From Lactobacillus sp. ESL0791 (lineage in GTDB: Bacteria; Bacillota; Bacilli; Lactobacillales; Lactobacillaceae): a stretch of DNA of 64,000 bases. Made by a program: the position numbers and the translations under genes. The DNA lies in NCBI RefSeq assembly GCF_029433255.1, contig NZ_JAQTHU010000001.1, positions 806,001 through 870,000 on the forward strand. Reading direction: 5' to 3'. Positions 1-9,878 of this stretch are shown piece after piece (within the stretch, counting starts at the first letter, position 1; each line of letters begins with the position of its first letter). The notes beneath the pieces were generated by a model, which saw only the letters and a program-made list of their open reading frames with translations, was not told the origin of the DNA and made no database searches.

Positions 1-2
1 TG

Positions 3-206
3 GCCTGGTATGCCGTTGTCCGTTTCTTTGTTGAGGGATTGAGAACTGATAGCTTGTACTTGTTTGGTGTAATTCGGGTGTCGCAAATGTTGAGCCTGCT
101 TTTACTTATTTTAGTTGTCGCATTATTTATTTATCGGCGTGTAAAAGTCAAACCAAAGTGGTATCTTGATGGAAGCGGGTTAAAGTATCCGTATTCACGA
201 GATTAA
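3..206 (+). CDS. lgt: Prolipoprotein diacylglyceryl transferase, C-terminal end (partial)
   Basis: The open frame that enters from the left edge encodes 67 residues and a stop. It contains the FVEGLRTDSLY segment typical of the C-terminal part of Lgt, the membrane enzyme that moves diacylglycerol from phosphatidylglycerol to the lipobox cysteine of prolipoproteins. One last hydrophobic helix (about 15 residues, rich in L/V) and a short basic tail follow. The gene is cut only by the window edge. gpsA starts 36 bases downstream on the same strand, the usual Firmicute neighbour, so the two are probably cotranscribed and link phospholipid supply with lipoprotein maturation. Confidence 0.85.
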   Translation, partial: AWYAVVRFFVEGLRTDSLYLFGVIRVSQMLSLLLLILVVALFIYRRVKVKPKWYLDGSGLKYPYSRD

Positions 207-242
207 TAGAAAAATATTTTAGAGAAAGTTTTAGGAGAGAAA

Positions 243-1262
243 ATGACAAAAATTGCAGTTTTAGGTGCCGGCTCTTGGGGTTCGGTACTAGCCTCAATGC
301 TAGCGGATAATGGCAACGACGTGATTCTGTTTGGCAATAACGAAGCGGTTAACCAAGAAATTAATGAGAAGCACACCAATGAGCATTATATGAAAGATTG
401 GCGGTTAAATCCGACAATTACGGCAACCGAAAAGTTGGAGCCGGCTTTGGCTGGCGCAGAAATAATTTTGTTTGTGCTGCCAACGCCGGCAATCCGCAGT
501 GTTGCCCGCAATGTGCACCAGATTTTACTGACCTCTGGGACTAAGCCGCTGCTGGTAACGGCAACTAAGGGAATTGAACCGGGCAGCAAAAAATTAATTT
601 CGGAAATTTTGTCAGAGGAAATTTATCCCGACGATGAAGACAAAATTGTCGCAATTTCCGGTCCCAGCCATGCCGAAAATGTCGCCCAAAAAGACCTGAC
701 GGCGATTTCCTGTGCCTCAACCAGTGATGCAAATGCTAAGCTAATTCAGAAGATTTTTTCGAATGATTATGTGCGTTTCTACACCAATGATGATCTTGTT
801 GGCGTTGAGGTCGGCGGTGCGGTTAAAAATGTGATCGCGATTGCCGCCGGGATTTTGTACGGCAAGCACTATGGTGATAATGCTAAGGCGGCATTAATGA
901 CACGGGGGTTAGCAGAAATTGCGCGCTTGGGCGTTAATTATTTTGGCGCTAAGCCTCTGACTTTTAGCGGACTGGCCGGCATTGGCGATCTGATCGTTAC
1001 GTGTACCTCGGTTAACTCACGCAATTGGCGCTGCGGAAAGCAGATTGGGGAAGGCAAGAGCCTTGACTATGTACTGAAAAATATGGGTCAGGTGGTTGAA
1101 GGAGCCACCACGGTTAAGGCCGTTCATGAATTATGCCAGGAAAAGAACATTGATATGCCGATCAGTGAGGCTATTTACCGTGTTCTTTATGAAAACACTA
1201 ATGTTGATGACGAAATAACTAAGATGATGGGCAGGACGCCGAAGGCTGAGATCAGACTTTAA
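243..1262 (+). CDS. gpsA: Glycerol-3-phosphate dehydrogenase [NAD(P)+]
   Basis: This 339-residue cytosolic enzyme reduces dihydroxyacetone phosphate to sn-glycerol-3-phosphate, the backbone for phospholipids and for the lipoteichoic acid genes found further on. The dinucleotide-binding loop GAGSWGS is at residues 8-14, and the conserved GGAVKNVIAIAAG segment with the catalytic lysine is near residue 195. Length matches the family. An AGGAGA ribosome site lies seven bases before the ATG. It follows lgt closely and precedes trxB, an arrangement seen in many lactobacilli. Confidence 0.96.
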   Translation: MTKIAVLGAGSWGSVLASMLADNGNDVILFGNNEAVNQEINEKHTNEHYMKDWRLNPTITATEKLEPALAGAEIILFVLPTPAIRSVARNVHQILLTSGTKPLLVTATKGIEPGSKKLISEILSEEIYPDDEDKIVAISGPSHAENVAQKDLTAISCASTSDANAKLIQKIFSNDYVRFYTNDDLVGVEVGGAVKNVIAIAAGILYGKHYGDNAKAALMTRGLAEIARLGVNYFGAKPLTFSGLAGIGDLIVTCTSVNSRNWRCGKQIGEGKSLDYVLKNMGQVVEGATTVKAVHELCQEKNIDMPISEAIYRVLYENTNVDDEITKMMGRTPKAEIRL

Positions 1263-1332
1263 ATTTTACAGGCTTTTTATCATAGTGTATCATTTACTTA
1301 TTAAAAATAAGTAATAGGAGATTAGGGTGAAT

Positions 1333-2262
1333 ATGGCAAAAAAGTATGATGTAATTATTATTGGTGCGGGTCCAGGCGGAATGACCGCTGCCTTATACGC
1401 TTCACGGGCAAACCTAGCAGTTTTACTGCTTGACCGGGGACCTTACGGCGGCCAGATGAATAATACGGATGTTATTGATAATTATCCTGGTTTTAGCGAG
1501 ATCAAGGGTCCAGAGCTGGGCGAAAAGATGTACCAGTCGATTACGAAATTTTCCCCGGATTTTGAATACGGTGACGTTCAGTCAGTGAAACTTGACGGGC
1601 AAAACAAGCTAGTTAAAACTGATACGGGTGATTATACTGCGCCGGTTGTTATTGTTGCTACTGGTGCTGATCATAAGCACCTGAATGTTCCCGGCGAGGA
1701 AGAATATTCGGGCCGCGGTGTTTCCTACTGTGCGGTCTGTGATGCGGCCTTTTTCAAAGATGAGGATGTTGCTGTTATCGGCGGCGGGGATTCTGCAATC
1801 GAAGAAGGAATCTATCTTTCACAGTTGGCCAAATCCGTGACGGTGGTGCACCGGCGTGATCAATTACGGGCAAATGCTACCTTGCAGAAGCGGGCATTTG
1901 CCAATAAGAAGATGAATTTTGTCTGGAACGCGCAGACCGAGTCAATCACTGGCGACGGTAACAAAGTCACCGGTATTACTTATCGTGATAAGGAAACCGG
2001 AGAAGAAAAGAAACTGGCCGCTGCAGGTGTCTTTATTTATGTGGGAACACTGCCGCAAACGACGCCGTTTAAGGGCTTAGGCGTTACCGATGAGCAGGGC
2101 TGGATCCCAACTGATGCCAAAATGCATACCAAGGTTCCGGGGATTTTCGCTTTGGGGGATGTCCGGGCAAAGGACCTGCGGCAGATTGCCAATGCAGTTG
2201 GTGATGGCAGTATTGCTGGCCAAGAGGCATACAATTATTTGCAGAGTTTAGAAGATAAATAA
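1333..2262 (+). CDS. trxB: Thioredoxin-disulfide reductase
   Basis: TrxB is an NADPH-dependent flavoprotein that reduces thioredoxin in the cytosol. The FAD loop GAGPGG is at residues 11-16, the redox pair CAVC has its cysteines at 133 and 136, and the NADPH loop GGGDSAIEE follows. The C-terminal GDVRAKDLRQIANAVGDG segment contacts FAD. A GTG six bases upstream is in frame, but the ATG giving MAKKYDVIII is the family start; AATAGGAG lies 12 bases before it. Size is normal (309 residues). A terminator hairpin follows. Confidence 0.96.
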   Translation: MAKKYDVIIIGAGPGGMTAALYASRANLAVLLLDRGPYGGQMNNTDVIDNYPGFSEIKGPELGEKMYQSITKFSPDFEYGDVQSVKLDGQNKLVKTDTGDYTAPVVIVATGADHKHLNVPGEEEYSGRGVSYCAVCDAAFFKDEDVAVIGGGDSAIEEGIYLSQLAKSVTVVHRRDQLRANATLQKRAFANKKMNFVWNAQTESITGDGNKVTGITYRDKETGEEKKLAAAGVFIYVGTLPQTTPFKGLGVTDEQGWIPTDAKMHTKVPGIFALGDVRAKDLRQIANAVGDGSIAGQEAYNYLQSLEDK

Positions 2263-2274
2263 ATTGTGAATTAA

Positions 2275-2304
2275 GAATCCAAGATGAATTGGGTTCTTTT
2301 TTGT
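2275..2304 (+). terminator. Rho-independent terminator after trxB
   Basis: An eight-base-pair stem (GAATCCAA with TTGGGTTC, one G-U pair) and a short loop are followed at once by a run of T. It lies 12 bases past the trxB stop and separates the lgt-gpsA-trxB group from pgm. Confidence 0.8.
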
Positions 2305-2391
2305 TTGTAAAAGAGGCGCTATACTATAAATGTTAAACTAAAAATAAATACGAATTTAATTAATACTAGAAATTGAGGATTGACATTTTAC

Positions 2392-4116
2392 ATGAATGCA
2401 AACGAAACTTTGAAACAGTGGCAGCAGGCTCAAGGCTTGCCGGATTATTTACAAGAGCAATTAGCTATTTTGGCTAAAGACCCGAAATGGGTTGAAGATG
2501 CTTTTGGACAGGATATCAACTTTGGAACAGCAGGAATGCGGGGCCTGCTTGAACCCGGGACCAACCGGATTAATTTGTATACTGTCGGTAGAGTTACTGA
2601 AGGGCTAGCCCGCCTGATTGAGGAAAATGGTCAAGAAGCAAAAAAGCGGGGCGTTGCCATTTCTTTTGATTCGCGGTATCATTCACGTGAATTTGCCCAA
2701 ATCTCTGCCCGGGTGCTGGGAGCTCATGGCATCCACGTTTACTTATTTGATGATTTGCGGCCAACCCCAGAACTTTCTTTTGCTGTGCGACATTTGCACA
2801 CTTTTGCTGGGATCAACATCACCGCTTCCCATAATGCCAAGCAGTACAATGGTTATAAGGTTTATGGTGAAGATGGCGCCCAAATGGGGCCTGAAGATGC
2901 CGATCGTTTATTTAAGCTGGCTGAACAGGTTGATGATTTGTTTACGGTAAAGGCTGCACCTGTCGAAAAACTACGGGCAGAAGGTACTTTACAGTTAATT
3001 GGTGAAGATGTGGACGAGGCCTACCTGTCTGAACTTAAGGCCGTTACGGTTAATCCGGCAATGGTTAAGGCAAACGCATCTAAGCTCAAGATAATTTATA
3101 CGCCGCTTCACGGTACGGGAAAGATGCTGTATGACCGTGCCTTTCGCCAAGGTGGTTTTACGAATATTATTCCGGTACCAAATCAATCGATTATTGATCC
3201 AGAATTCCCGACGACCAAAAAACCTAATCCAGAATACCGGGATGTATTTGATCCGGGCGTGGCGCTTGCTAATAAAGAAAATGCTGATCTGATCATTGCC
3301 ACCGATCCGGATGCTGACCGCATGGGTGCCTGTGTGCGTACCGCAAAGGGTGATTTTCAGGTTTTAACAGGCAACCAAATTGCCACCTTGATGATCTACT
3401 ACTTGCTGACCAATTTAAAGGAAAAGCAGCAGTTGACGCCGGATTATGAATTAATCACGTCGGTTGTTTCCAGCAGTTTGCCGTTGAAGATTGCCAAAGA
3501 TTTTGGGATTAAAACCAAATCCGTTCTGACCGGTTTTAAATTTATCGGCGAAGAAGTAGACCGAATGAATCGTGAGCATGACGGTAAGTTTTTGATGGGC
3601 TTTGAAGAAAGCTACGGTTATTTGTTTAAGCCGTTTGCACGTGACAAGGATGCAATGCAGGGGGCATTAATGTTTGCCGAAGTGGCTTCTTACTATGCTT
3701 CGCGGCAGATGACAGTTTTGGCCGGTCTGCAGGAAATTTGGCAGAAATACGGCACGGCCTATGAGATCACGCGGGCAATTGAGATGCCGGGGATTGGCGG
3801 TCAGCAGAAGATGGCAGGCCTGATGGCCAAGCTGCGCCGCGAGAAGCTGACGGAAATTAACGGTATGCCGGTTGTTAAAACAGAAGACTTTTTACGGCAA
3901 GAAGAAACTGAAAATGGTCGAGTTAAGCCAATGACAGGTTTACCGCAGTCGAATGTTTTGAAGTATTACTTGTCCGATGAAACCTGGCTAGCTTTGCGCC
4001 CGTCGGGTACGGAGCCGGTAATCAAGGCCTATGTTGGTGTTAACAAACCCGATATTGCAACTGCTCAGCAGGCTGCTGCAGATTACCAGACAGCTTTAGC
4101 AGAGTTATTAAAGTAA
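2392..4116 (+). CDS. pgm: Phosphoglucomutase / phosphomannomutase (alpha-D-phosphohexomutase)
   Basis: This enzyme interconverts glucose-6-phosphate and glucose-1-phosphate, the precursor of UDP-glucose for glycolipid and cell-wall sugars. The phosphoserine loop TASHNAKQYNGYK has its serine at about residue 146, the Mg2+ loop ATDPDADRMG is near 305, the sugar-binding GFEESYG is near 405, and the phosphate-binding RPSGTEP is near the C-terminus. At 574 residues it is the large PgcA-type mutase of Firmicutes. An upstream in-frame TTG is possible, but the ATG at 2392 is preferred because GAGGA sits 12 bases before it and directly against the TTG. Confidence 0.93.
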   Translation: MNANETLKQWQQAQGLPDYLQEQLAILAKDPKWVEDAFGQDINFGTAGMRGLLEPGTNRINLYTVGRVTEGLARLIEENGQEAKKRGVAISFDSRYHSREFAQISARVLGAHGIHVYLFDDLRPTPELSFAVRHLHTFAGINITASHNAKQYNGYKVYGEDGAQMGPEDADRLFKLAEQVDDLFTVKAAPVEKLRAEGTLQLIGEDVDEAYLSELKAVTVNPAMVKANASKLKIIYTPLHGTGKMLYDRAFRQGGFTNIIPVPNQSIIDPEFPTTKKPNPEYRDVFDPGVALANKENADLIIATDPDADRMGACVRTAKGDFQVLTGNQIATLMIYYLLTNLKEKQQLTPDYELITSVVSSSLPLKIAKDFGIKTKSVLTGFKFIGEEVDRMNREHDGKFLMGFEESYGYLFKPFARDKDAMQGALMFAEVASYYASRQMTVLAGLQEIWQKYGTAYEITRAIEMPGIGGQQKMAGLMAKLRREKLTEINGMPVVKTEDFLRQEETENGRVKPMTGLPQSNVLKYYLSDETWLALRPSGTEPVIKAYVGVNKPDIATAQQAAADYQTALAELLK

Positions 4117-4129
4117 TGCAGAAGAAGTG

Positions 4130-4155
4130 CGAAAATACGTTCGTGGTAGTAAAAT
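4130..4155 (+). promoter_or_regulatory. LexA/DinR-type SOS box overlapping the uvrBA promoter
   Basis: CGAAAATACGTTCG at 4130-4143 matches the Gram-positive SOS operator CGAACRNRYGTTYG except for A in place of C at position five. A TAAAAT -10 box is at 4150-4155, and the weak -35 position (4127-4132) overlaps the operator, so a bound LexA would block RNA polymerase. Location ahead of uvrB, a known SOS gene in Bacillus, supports the call. Confidence 0.75.
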
Positions 4156-4170
4156 AAGAGATAATAATTG

Positions 4171-4199
4171 GGAAGTTGGACTGCTGGTCCAACTTTTTT
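4171..4199 (+). terminator. Terminator-like hairpin between pgm and uvrB, inside the uvrB leader
   Basis: AAGTTGGAC and GTCCAACTT form a nine-base-pair stem with a short loop, followed by a T run, an excellent intrinsic terminator. It ends 15 bases before the uvrB ATG and lies downstream of the SOS promoter. It can therefore end pgm transcripts but also lies in the path of uvrB transcripts. Confidence 0.8.
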
Positions 4200-4214
4200 A
4201 TGAAGGGTTATTTG

Positions 4215-6257
4215 ATGATTAAACGACAAGAAAATCACAAGTTTCAACTTGTATCAAAATTTAAACCTGCGGGCGATCAGCAACAGGCAATCGATCAGCT
4301 GACTGCGGGTTTCAAAAATGGGAATAAGGAGCAGATCCTTGAAGGCGCCACCGGAACGGGGAAAACTTTTACAATGGCCAATATTATTGCCAACCTTAAT
4401 AAACCGACCTTGGTTATTTCCCATAATAAGACTCTGGTTGGCCAGCTCTACGGTGAATTTAAGGAATTTTTTCCTCATAACGCGGTTGATTACTTTGTTT
4501 CTTATTATGATTACTACCAGCCGGAGGCCTATGTGCCCCAGTCGGATACTTATATTGAAAAAGACTCGGCAATTAATGATGAAATCGATCAGCTGCGCCA
4601 CCGTGCCACCAGTGACCTGATGGAGCGTAATGACGTGGTGGTGGTTGCTTCTGTTTCCTGCATTTATGGTTTGGGCGATCCCCAAGAATATGCGCGAAGC
4701 GTGTTAACCATTCATGAGGGCGATGAATACGGGCGCAACACACTGCTGCGAGATTTGGTCAATATTCAGTATGACCGCAACGACATCGACTTTCAGCGGG
4801 GGCGTTTTCGTGTGCGCGGCGATAGTGTCGAAATTTTCCCGGCAGGAAATTCCAGTCACGCTTATCGGGTGGAATTTTTTGGCGATGAAATTGACCGCAT
4901 TGTGGAAATTGATTCGCTGACTGGGGAAATAATCGGTGAACACGAAAGTATATCGTTGTTTCCGGCCACGCACTTTATGACAAGTGACGAGCAGATGAAG
5001 CGTGCACTGAAGGCCATTTCTGCGGAAATGGACCTGCAGGTGAAAAAGTTTGAGGGTCAGGGCAAGTTGCTCGAGGCGCAAAGAATCAAGCAGCGAACAA
5101 CCTATGACATGGAAATGATGGGCGAAGTTGGTTTTACCAGCGGAATTGAAAATTACTCCCGGCACATGGAAGGCAGAAAGGAAGGCGAACCGCCCCATAC
5201 TCTGCTTGATTTCTTTCCGGATGATTTTTTGATTTTGATTGATGAGTCGCACGCGACAATGCCGGAGGTGCGGGCAATGTATAACGGCGACCGCAACCGT
5301 AAGCAAACGTTAGTTGATTACGGTTTTCGCTTGCCGTCGGCACTTGATAACCGTCCCTTAAAACTGGCTGAGTTTGAAAAACACGTTAACCAGATCCTCT
5401 ACGTGTCGGCGACCCCAGGCGATTACGAGCTGGAGCGCACTAAAAATAAGGTGGAACAGATCATCCGGCCGACCGGCTTGCTTGACCCGAAAATTGAGGT
5501 GCGGCCGATTGATGGACAGATTGATGATTTGGTCGCCGAGATTAATAAGCGGATTGACCGCAATGAGCGGGTCTTTGTGACCACACTGACCAAAAAGATG
5601 GCCGAGGATCTTACCGATTATTTAAAGGACTTGGGGATTAAGGTTCAGTACCTGCATTCCGATGTTAAAACTCTGGAAAGAATGCAGATCCTGCGGGATT
5701 TGCGTTTGGGTAAGTATGATGTTTTAATCGGGATTAACCTGCTGCGTGAAGGTATCGATGTTCCGGAAGTGTCGCTGGTAGCCATTTTGGATGCCGATAA
5801 GGAAGGATTTTTGCGGTCATACCGGCCGCTTGTCCAGACAATGGGTCGGGCTTCGCGTAACGAGCATGGTGAGGTTATCATGTATGCCGATACGATTACC
5901 GATTCGATGCGGGGTGCGATTGATGCGACCACGCGTCGGCGAAAAATCCAGATGGAATTTAACAAGGAGCACGGCATAACACCAAAAACCATTGTTAAAC
6001 CGATCAGGGAAGCAATTTCCGCGACGAAATATGTTGAGGATGCGGACAAAGACGAAAGTTTCGCAGACCTGAACTTTGACGAATTGACGGCTAAGCAGAA
6101 GAAGGACATGGTCAAGAATTTGCGTGAACAGATGCAGGCGGCAGCTAAGAAGCTTGACTTTGAGAGTGCGGCTAATTTGCGCGATGCGATCATGGAATTG
6201 CAGAACGCAGGCAGAAAACCGCTTAAGAAAAAAGGATCAAAACTAAATGGCAAATAA
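4215..6257 (+). CDS. uvrB: Excinuclease ABC subunit B
   Basis: UvrB is the damage-verifying helicase of nucleotide excision repair. Walker A GATGTGKT is at residues 44-51, the damage-probing beta-hairpin carries [12 protein letters not shown] near 95-106, the Walker B variant DESH follows near 340, and a C-terminal UVR motif ([15 protein letters not shown]) that contacts UvrC lies near 650. Length (680) is normal. The ATG at 4215 was chosen because AAGGG lies seven bases upstream and earlier starts fall inside a hairpin. The last 11 bases overlap uvrA, so the two are translationally coupled and both should follow the SOS box. Confidence 0.96.
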   Translation: MIKRQENHKFQLVSKFKPAGDQQQAIDQLTAGFKNGNKEQILEGATGTGKTFTMANIIANLNKPTLVISHNKTLVGQLYGEFKEFFPHNAVDYFVSYYDYYQPEAYVPQSDTYIEKDSAINDEIDQLRHRATSDLMERNDVVVVASVSCIYGLGDPQEYARSVLTIHEGDEYGRNTLLRDLVNIQYDRNDIDFQRGRFRVRGDSVEIFPAGNSSHAYRVEFFGDEIDRIVEIDSLTGEIIGEHESISLFPATHFMTSDEQMKRALKAISAEMDLQVKKFEGQGKLLEAQRIKQRTTYDMEMMGEVGFTSGIENYSRHMEGRKEGEPPHTLLDFFPDDFLILIDESHATMPEVRAMYNGDRNRKQTLVDYGFRLPSALDNRPLKLAEFEKHVNQILYVSATPGDYELERTKNKVEQIIRPTGLLDPKIEVRPIDGQIDDLVAEINKRIDRNERVFVTTLTKKMAEDLTDYLKDLGIKVQYLHSDVKTLERMQILRDLRLGKYDVLIGINLLREGIDVPEVSLVAILDADKEGFLRSYRPLVQTMGRASRNEHGEVIMYADTITDSMRGAIDATTRRRKIQMEFNKEHGITPKTIVKPIREAISATKYVEDADKDESFADLNFDELTAKQKKDMVKNLREQMQAAAKKLDFESAANLRDAIMELQNAGRKPLKKKGSKLNGK

Positions 6258-9090
6258 CGAAATTGTGATTCGCGGGGCCCGCGAACATAACTTGAAAAAT
6301 ATTGATTTAACTATCCCCAAAGATAAGCTGGTGGTGATAACCGGCTTATCGGGTTCTGGTAAAAGTTCGCTGGCCTTTGACACATTGTATGCCGAGGGAC
6401 GTCGCCGCTACGTGCAGTCGCTGTCCAGCTATGCCCGCCAATTTTTGGGGCAGATGGATAAGCCGGATGTTGATTCAATTGACGGCCTAAACCCGGCAAT
6501 TTCGATTGATCAGAAAACAACGTCGCACAATCCGCGCTCAACTGTAGGAACGGTTACGGAAATCAATGATTATCTGCGGCTGTTGTGGGCCCGTGTGGGC
6601 CACCCAATCTGTCCAAATGACGGGACGCTGATTGAACGGCAATCGGCAGAACAAATGGTTAACCGGATTTTAAAATTGCCTGAGAGAACAAGAATCCAAC
6701 TTTTAGCTCCCGTAATTAGGGCGAAGCGCGGGGCGCACAAAGAAGTCTTTAAACGGGTCCAGCGTGCCGGGTACGTGCGGGTAATTGTCGACGGTGAGAT
6801 GCACGAAATCGGTGAGGATTTGGCGCTAGACAAGAATAAACGGCATACAATCGATATTGTGGTCGACCGTTTAATTGTCAAGGACGGGATCCGCTCGCGT
6901 TTGTTTGATTCGGTTGAGTCAGCATTACGCCTGTCAAATGGTTATATGAATGTTGATGTAATTGGTGGTGAGACATTAAGTTTCTCTGAGTATTATGCTT
7001 GCCCCAAGTGTGGTTTTACGGTGGGAGAAATGGAACCGCGGCTGTTTTCTTTCAATGCCCCGTTTGGTGCCTGTCCGGATTGTGATGGCCTGGGGATGAA
7101 GCTGGAAGTGGACGAGGACCTGGTTTTACCTGATAAGTCCAAGACGCTGGATGAAGGGGCGTTGATTCCGTGGAAAAATTCCAAATATTACAGTGAGATG
7201 CTTAAGCAGGCGTGTACAGCTCTGAAAATTCCCATGGATAAGCCGTTTAGCAAGCTTACCAAAAAGCAAAAAAGTATTATCCTCCACGGCTCAACCACAA
7301 AGATTAAATTTCACGTCACAGGTGAATTCGGCGTCAATGATACCGAAGTGCCATTTGAGGGTGTGATGGACAATGTCGAGCGGCGCTATCGGCACCCGAT
7401 GTCAACGTTTATGCGGGATGCAATGGGCAAGTACATGACTGAACTCACATGTTCAACCTGTCACGGTGAGCGCCTTAACGAAAAGGCTTTGGCTGTCAAA
7501 GTAATGGGCAAAAACATTGCCGAGGCTTCCGAATTACCGATTGATCATGCCTTGGACTTTTTTAACCAAGTTAAATTAAACGAGCAGGAAACGGCCATTG
7601 CCAAGCCAATTTTAAAAGAAGTACGCGACCGGCTCACTTTTCTTGTGAGCGTCGGCCTCAGCTATTTGACTTTGTCGCGGTCTGCCAACACCTTGTCCGG
7701 GGGCGAAGCGCAGCGAATTCGGCTGGCAACGCAGATTGGTTCAAACTTGTCCGGTGTCATGTATGTGCTTGACGAACCTTCAATCGGTTTGCATCAACGT
7801 GACAACGACCGTCTGATCGCCTCCCTAAAAAAGATGCGGGATTTAGGCAATTCACTGATTGTGGTTGAACACGACGATGAAACGATGCGGCAGGCTGATT
7901 ATTTAATCGATATGGGGCCTGGTGCTGGTAGTTTTGGCGGCAAAGTGATGGCCGCAGGAACTCCGGAAGAAGTTGCACACAATCCTAATTCATTAACCGG
8001 TCAATATTTAACCGGCAAAAAATTTGTTCCGGTGCCGTTAAAAAGGCGGAAAGGCAATGGTAAAAAAATTACTGTTACGGGAGCCCAGGAAAACAACTTA
8101 AAGAATCTTACGGTTGATTTCCCGTTAGGCGAATTTATCGTCGTTACCGGAGTTTCTGGTTCGGGAAAGTCGACTTTAGTGAATATGATTTTAAAACGGG
8201 CCTTAGCACAAAAAATTAACCGTAATCAGGCTAAGCCAGGCAAATACAAGAGTATCCGTGGTTATAAAAATATCGAAAAAATAATTGATATTGATCAAAG
8301 CCCGATCGGTAGAACCCCCCGCAGCAATCCGGCCACCTATACTAGTGTGTTTGATGATATTCGCGGCCTGTTTGCCCAGACAAATGAGTCAAAACTTCGC
8401 GGCTATACCAAGGCCCGGTTTTCGTTTAACGTTAAGGGCGGCCGCTGTGAAGCCTGTCATGGCGACGGCATTATCAAGATTGAGATGAACTTTTTGCCGG
8501 ACGTCTATGTTCCGTGCAAGGTTTGTCACGGCCGCAGGTATAACTCGGAAACACTCGAAGTTACTTACCGTGAAAAAAATATTGCGCAGGTTTTAGATAT
8601 GACGATCAGCGAAGCCTGCAGCTTTTTTAAAAATATTCCGAAAATTGCCCGCAAGCTGCAGACAATTGTTGATGTCGGTCTGGGCTATGTTAAGCTGGGG
8701 CAATCAGCAACAACCTTGTCTGGTGGTGAGGCACAGCGGATGAAGCTGGCTGCCGAATTGCAGAAGCTCTCAACCGGGAAAAACTTTTATATCCTGGATG
8801 AACCAACGACCGGACTGCACACAGATGATATCAAGCACCTACTGGAGGTGTTGCAGCGGCTAGTAGACCAGGGCAACACGGTTTTGGTAATTGAACATAA
8901 CCTGGACGTGATAAAAAATGCCGATTGGCTGATCGATCTTGGCCCCGAGGGCGGCGAAGGCGGTGGCATGATTGTTGCAACCGGCACCCCGGAAGACTTG
9001 GTTAAAGTTAAGGATAGTTACACAGGACAATATTTAAGGCCGGTTCTGCAACGTGATACGCGCTTAACTATCAAAGCTGCTAATAAATAG
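6247..9090 (+). CDS. uvrA: Excinuclease ABC subunit A
   Basis: UvrA is the dimeric ABC-type ATPase that first finds DNA lesions and loads UvrB. Two Walker A loops are visible (GLSGSGKS at 33-40 and GVSGSGKST near 635), with two ABC signatures ([12 protein letters not shown] and [12 protein letters not shown]). Paired cysteines forming zinc modules appear as CPKCG...CPDCDG and CEACHGDG...[10 protein letters not shown]. The length (947) is that of a full protein. The start overlaps the end of uvrB and its AAAGGA ribosome site lies inside uvrB. No strong terminator follows before the next gene. Confidence 0.97.
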   Translation: MANNEIVIRGAREHNLKNIDLTIPKDKLVVITGLSGSGKSSLAFDTLYAEGRRRYVQSLSSYARQFLGQMDKPDVDSIDGLNPAISIDQKTTSHNPRSTVGTVTEINDYLRLLWARVGHPICPNDGTLIERQSAEQMVNRILKLPERTRIQLLAPVIRAKRGAHKEVFKRVQRAGYVRVIVDGEMHEIGEDLALDKNKRHTIDIVVDRLIVKDGIRSRLFDSVESALRLSNGYMNVDVIGGETLSFSEYYACPKCGFTVGEMEPRLFSFNAPFGACPDCDGLGMKLEVDEDLVLPDKSKTLDEGALIPWKNSKYYSEMLKQACTALKIPMDKPFSKLTKKQKSIILHGSTTKIKFHVTGEFGVNDTEVPFEGVMDNVERRYRHPMSTFMRDAMGKYMTELTCSTCHGERLNEKALAVKVMGKNIAEASELPIDHALDFFNQVKLNEQETAIAKPILKEVRDRLTFLVSVGLSYLTLSRSANTLSGGEAQRIRLATQIGSNLSGVMYVLDEPSIGLHQRDNDRLIASLKKMRDLGNSLIVVEHDDETMRQADYLIDMGPGAGSFGGKVMAAGTPEEVAHNPNSLTGQYLTGKKFVPVPLKRRKGNGKKITVTGAQENNLKNLTVDFPLGEFIVVTGVSGSGKSTLVNMILKRALAQKINRNQAKPGKYKSIRGYKNIEKIIDIDQSPIGRTPRSNPATYTSVFDDIRGLFAQTNESKLRGYTKARFSFNVKGGRCEACHGDGIIKIEMNFLPDVYVPCKVCHGRRYNSETLEVTYREKNIAQVLDMTISEACSFFKNIPKIARKLQTIVDVGLGYVKLGQSATTLSGGEAQRMKLAAELQKLSTGKNFYILDEPTTGLHTDDIKHLLEVLQRLVDQGNTVLVIEHNLDVIKNADWLIDLGPEGGEGGGMIVATGTPEDLVKVKDSYTGQYLRPVLQRDTRLTIKAANK

Positions 9091-9159
9091 AAAATTATTT
9101 TTTTATGATAAAGTTTTATTATTTTCTAAAAAGTGTAAAATAGCAGCAGGAGGAATATT

Positions 9160-9702
9160 ATGGACAATTTTTCTAATTACGGCTATCATCGCGGTTTTGA
9201 TTGGGCAGCATTCATTTCGGGCATTTTAATGGTAATTGCCGGGCTCTTGTTACTGCGCCATCCCGGAGTTGGCCTAAAAGCGTTTATTTTATTGTTTGCA
9301 ATTTTGTCAATCGTTCAGGGAATTGTTTGGCTGGCAATTTACAGTCATTTTCGCTATTTTATCCCCGGTAGCTGGGTGATGATCATCGCTGGTCTGCTAG
9401 ATATTATTATTGGAGCGCTGTTTCTGTATTCGTATGACGCTGCAGGAATTACAATTGCCTACCTGTTTGCCTTTTGGTTTTTATTTGATTCAATTGCCAA
9501 TATTATTTTTGGCTGGCAGTTACGTAAGATTTCGCTAGGTTATTTCATTTTTTGCTTAATTTTAAATATTTTCAGCTTCTTGATTGCAATCTGTCTAATG
9601 TTTAATCCAGCTTTGTCGGCATTAACGCTGGTCTGGTTGATTGCTTTTTGGCTGTTAATTTTTGGCATTAACCAAATAATTATTGCGATTGCCCGCCGCT
9701 AA
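9160..9702 (+). CDS. HdeD/DUF308-like membrane protein
   Basis: The 180-residue product is almost wholly hydrophobic, with about six membrane helices arranged as three similar helix pairs, as in the HdeD/DUF308 family. Conserved-looking features include PGVGLKAFILLFAI after the first helix and FNPALSALTLVWLIAFWLL before the last. Family members are linked to acid or envelope stress in some bacteria, but no biochemical role is established, so none is assigned. A good AGGAGG ribosome site precedes the ATG. It lies 69 bases after uvrA and is closed by its own terminator. Confidence 0.7.
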   Translation: MDNFSNYGYHRGFDWAAFISGILMVIAGLLLLRHPGVGLKAFILLFAILSIVQGIVWLAIYSHFRYFIPGSWVMIIAGLLDIIIGALFLYSYDAAGITIAYLFAFWFLFDSIANIIFGWQLRKISLGYFIFCLILNIFSFLIAICLMFNPALSALTLVWLIAFWLLIFGINQIIIAIARR

Positions 9703-9743
9703 AATGCTGCATTTGTTAAAAAACAACGTAAAATTTTATTAGT

Positions 9744-9773
9744 AAAAAAAGACAGTTTTTCTGTCTTTTTTCT
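9744..9773 (+). terminator. Rho-independent terminator after the HdeD-like gene
   Basis: AAAAAAGACAG pairs with CTGTCTTTTTT around a five-base T loop. The stem is near symmetrical so it could act on both strands. It isolates the LTA glycolipid operon that follows. Confidence 0.82.
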
Positions 9774-9827
9774 TTGACTAAAAAATACAGTGACTGCTTA
9801 TCTTTTTGCTAAAATTATTAGTAAAAA

Positions 9828-9856
9828 TTGCACAAGTTCAAGCTAATCTTTATAAT
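9828..9856 (+). promoter_or_regulatory. Sigma-A promoter of the lipoteichoic acid glycolipid operon
   Basis: TTGCAC at 9828-9833 and a perfect TATAAT at 9851-9856 are separated by exactly 17 bases. The start codon is 23 bases after the -10 box, with CGGAGG as ribosome site. This also shows that the longer reading frame beginning at 9828 is not translated. Confidence 0.82.
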
Positions 9857-9878
9857 ACCAATATACGGAGGTATTCAG

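Noticed and set aside
4704..5306. 200-codon frame on the minus strand inside uvrB
   Set aside because: It is antisense to a conserved gene, lacks a ribosome site, and has no recognisable protein pattern.
5645..6253. 202-codon frame on the minus strand at the 3' end of uvrB
   Set aside because: Same reason: shadow of uvrB codon use, serine-rich and unlike any family.
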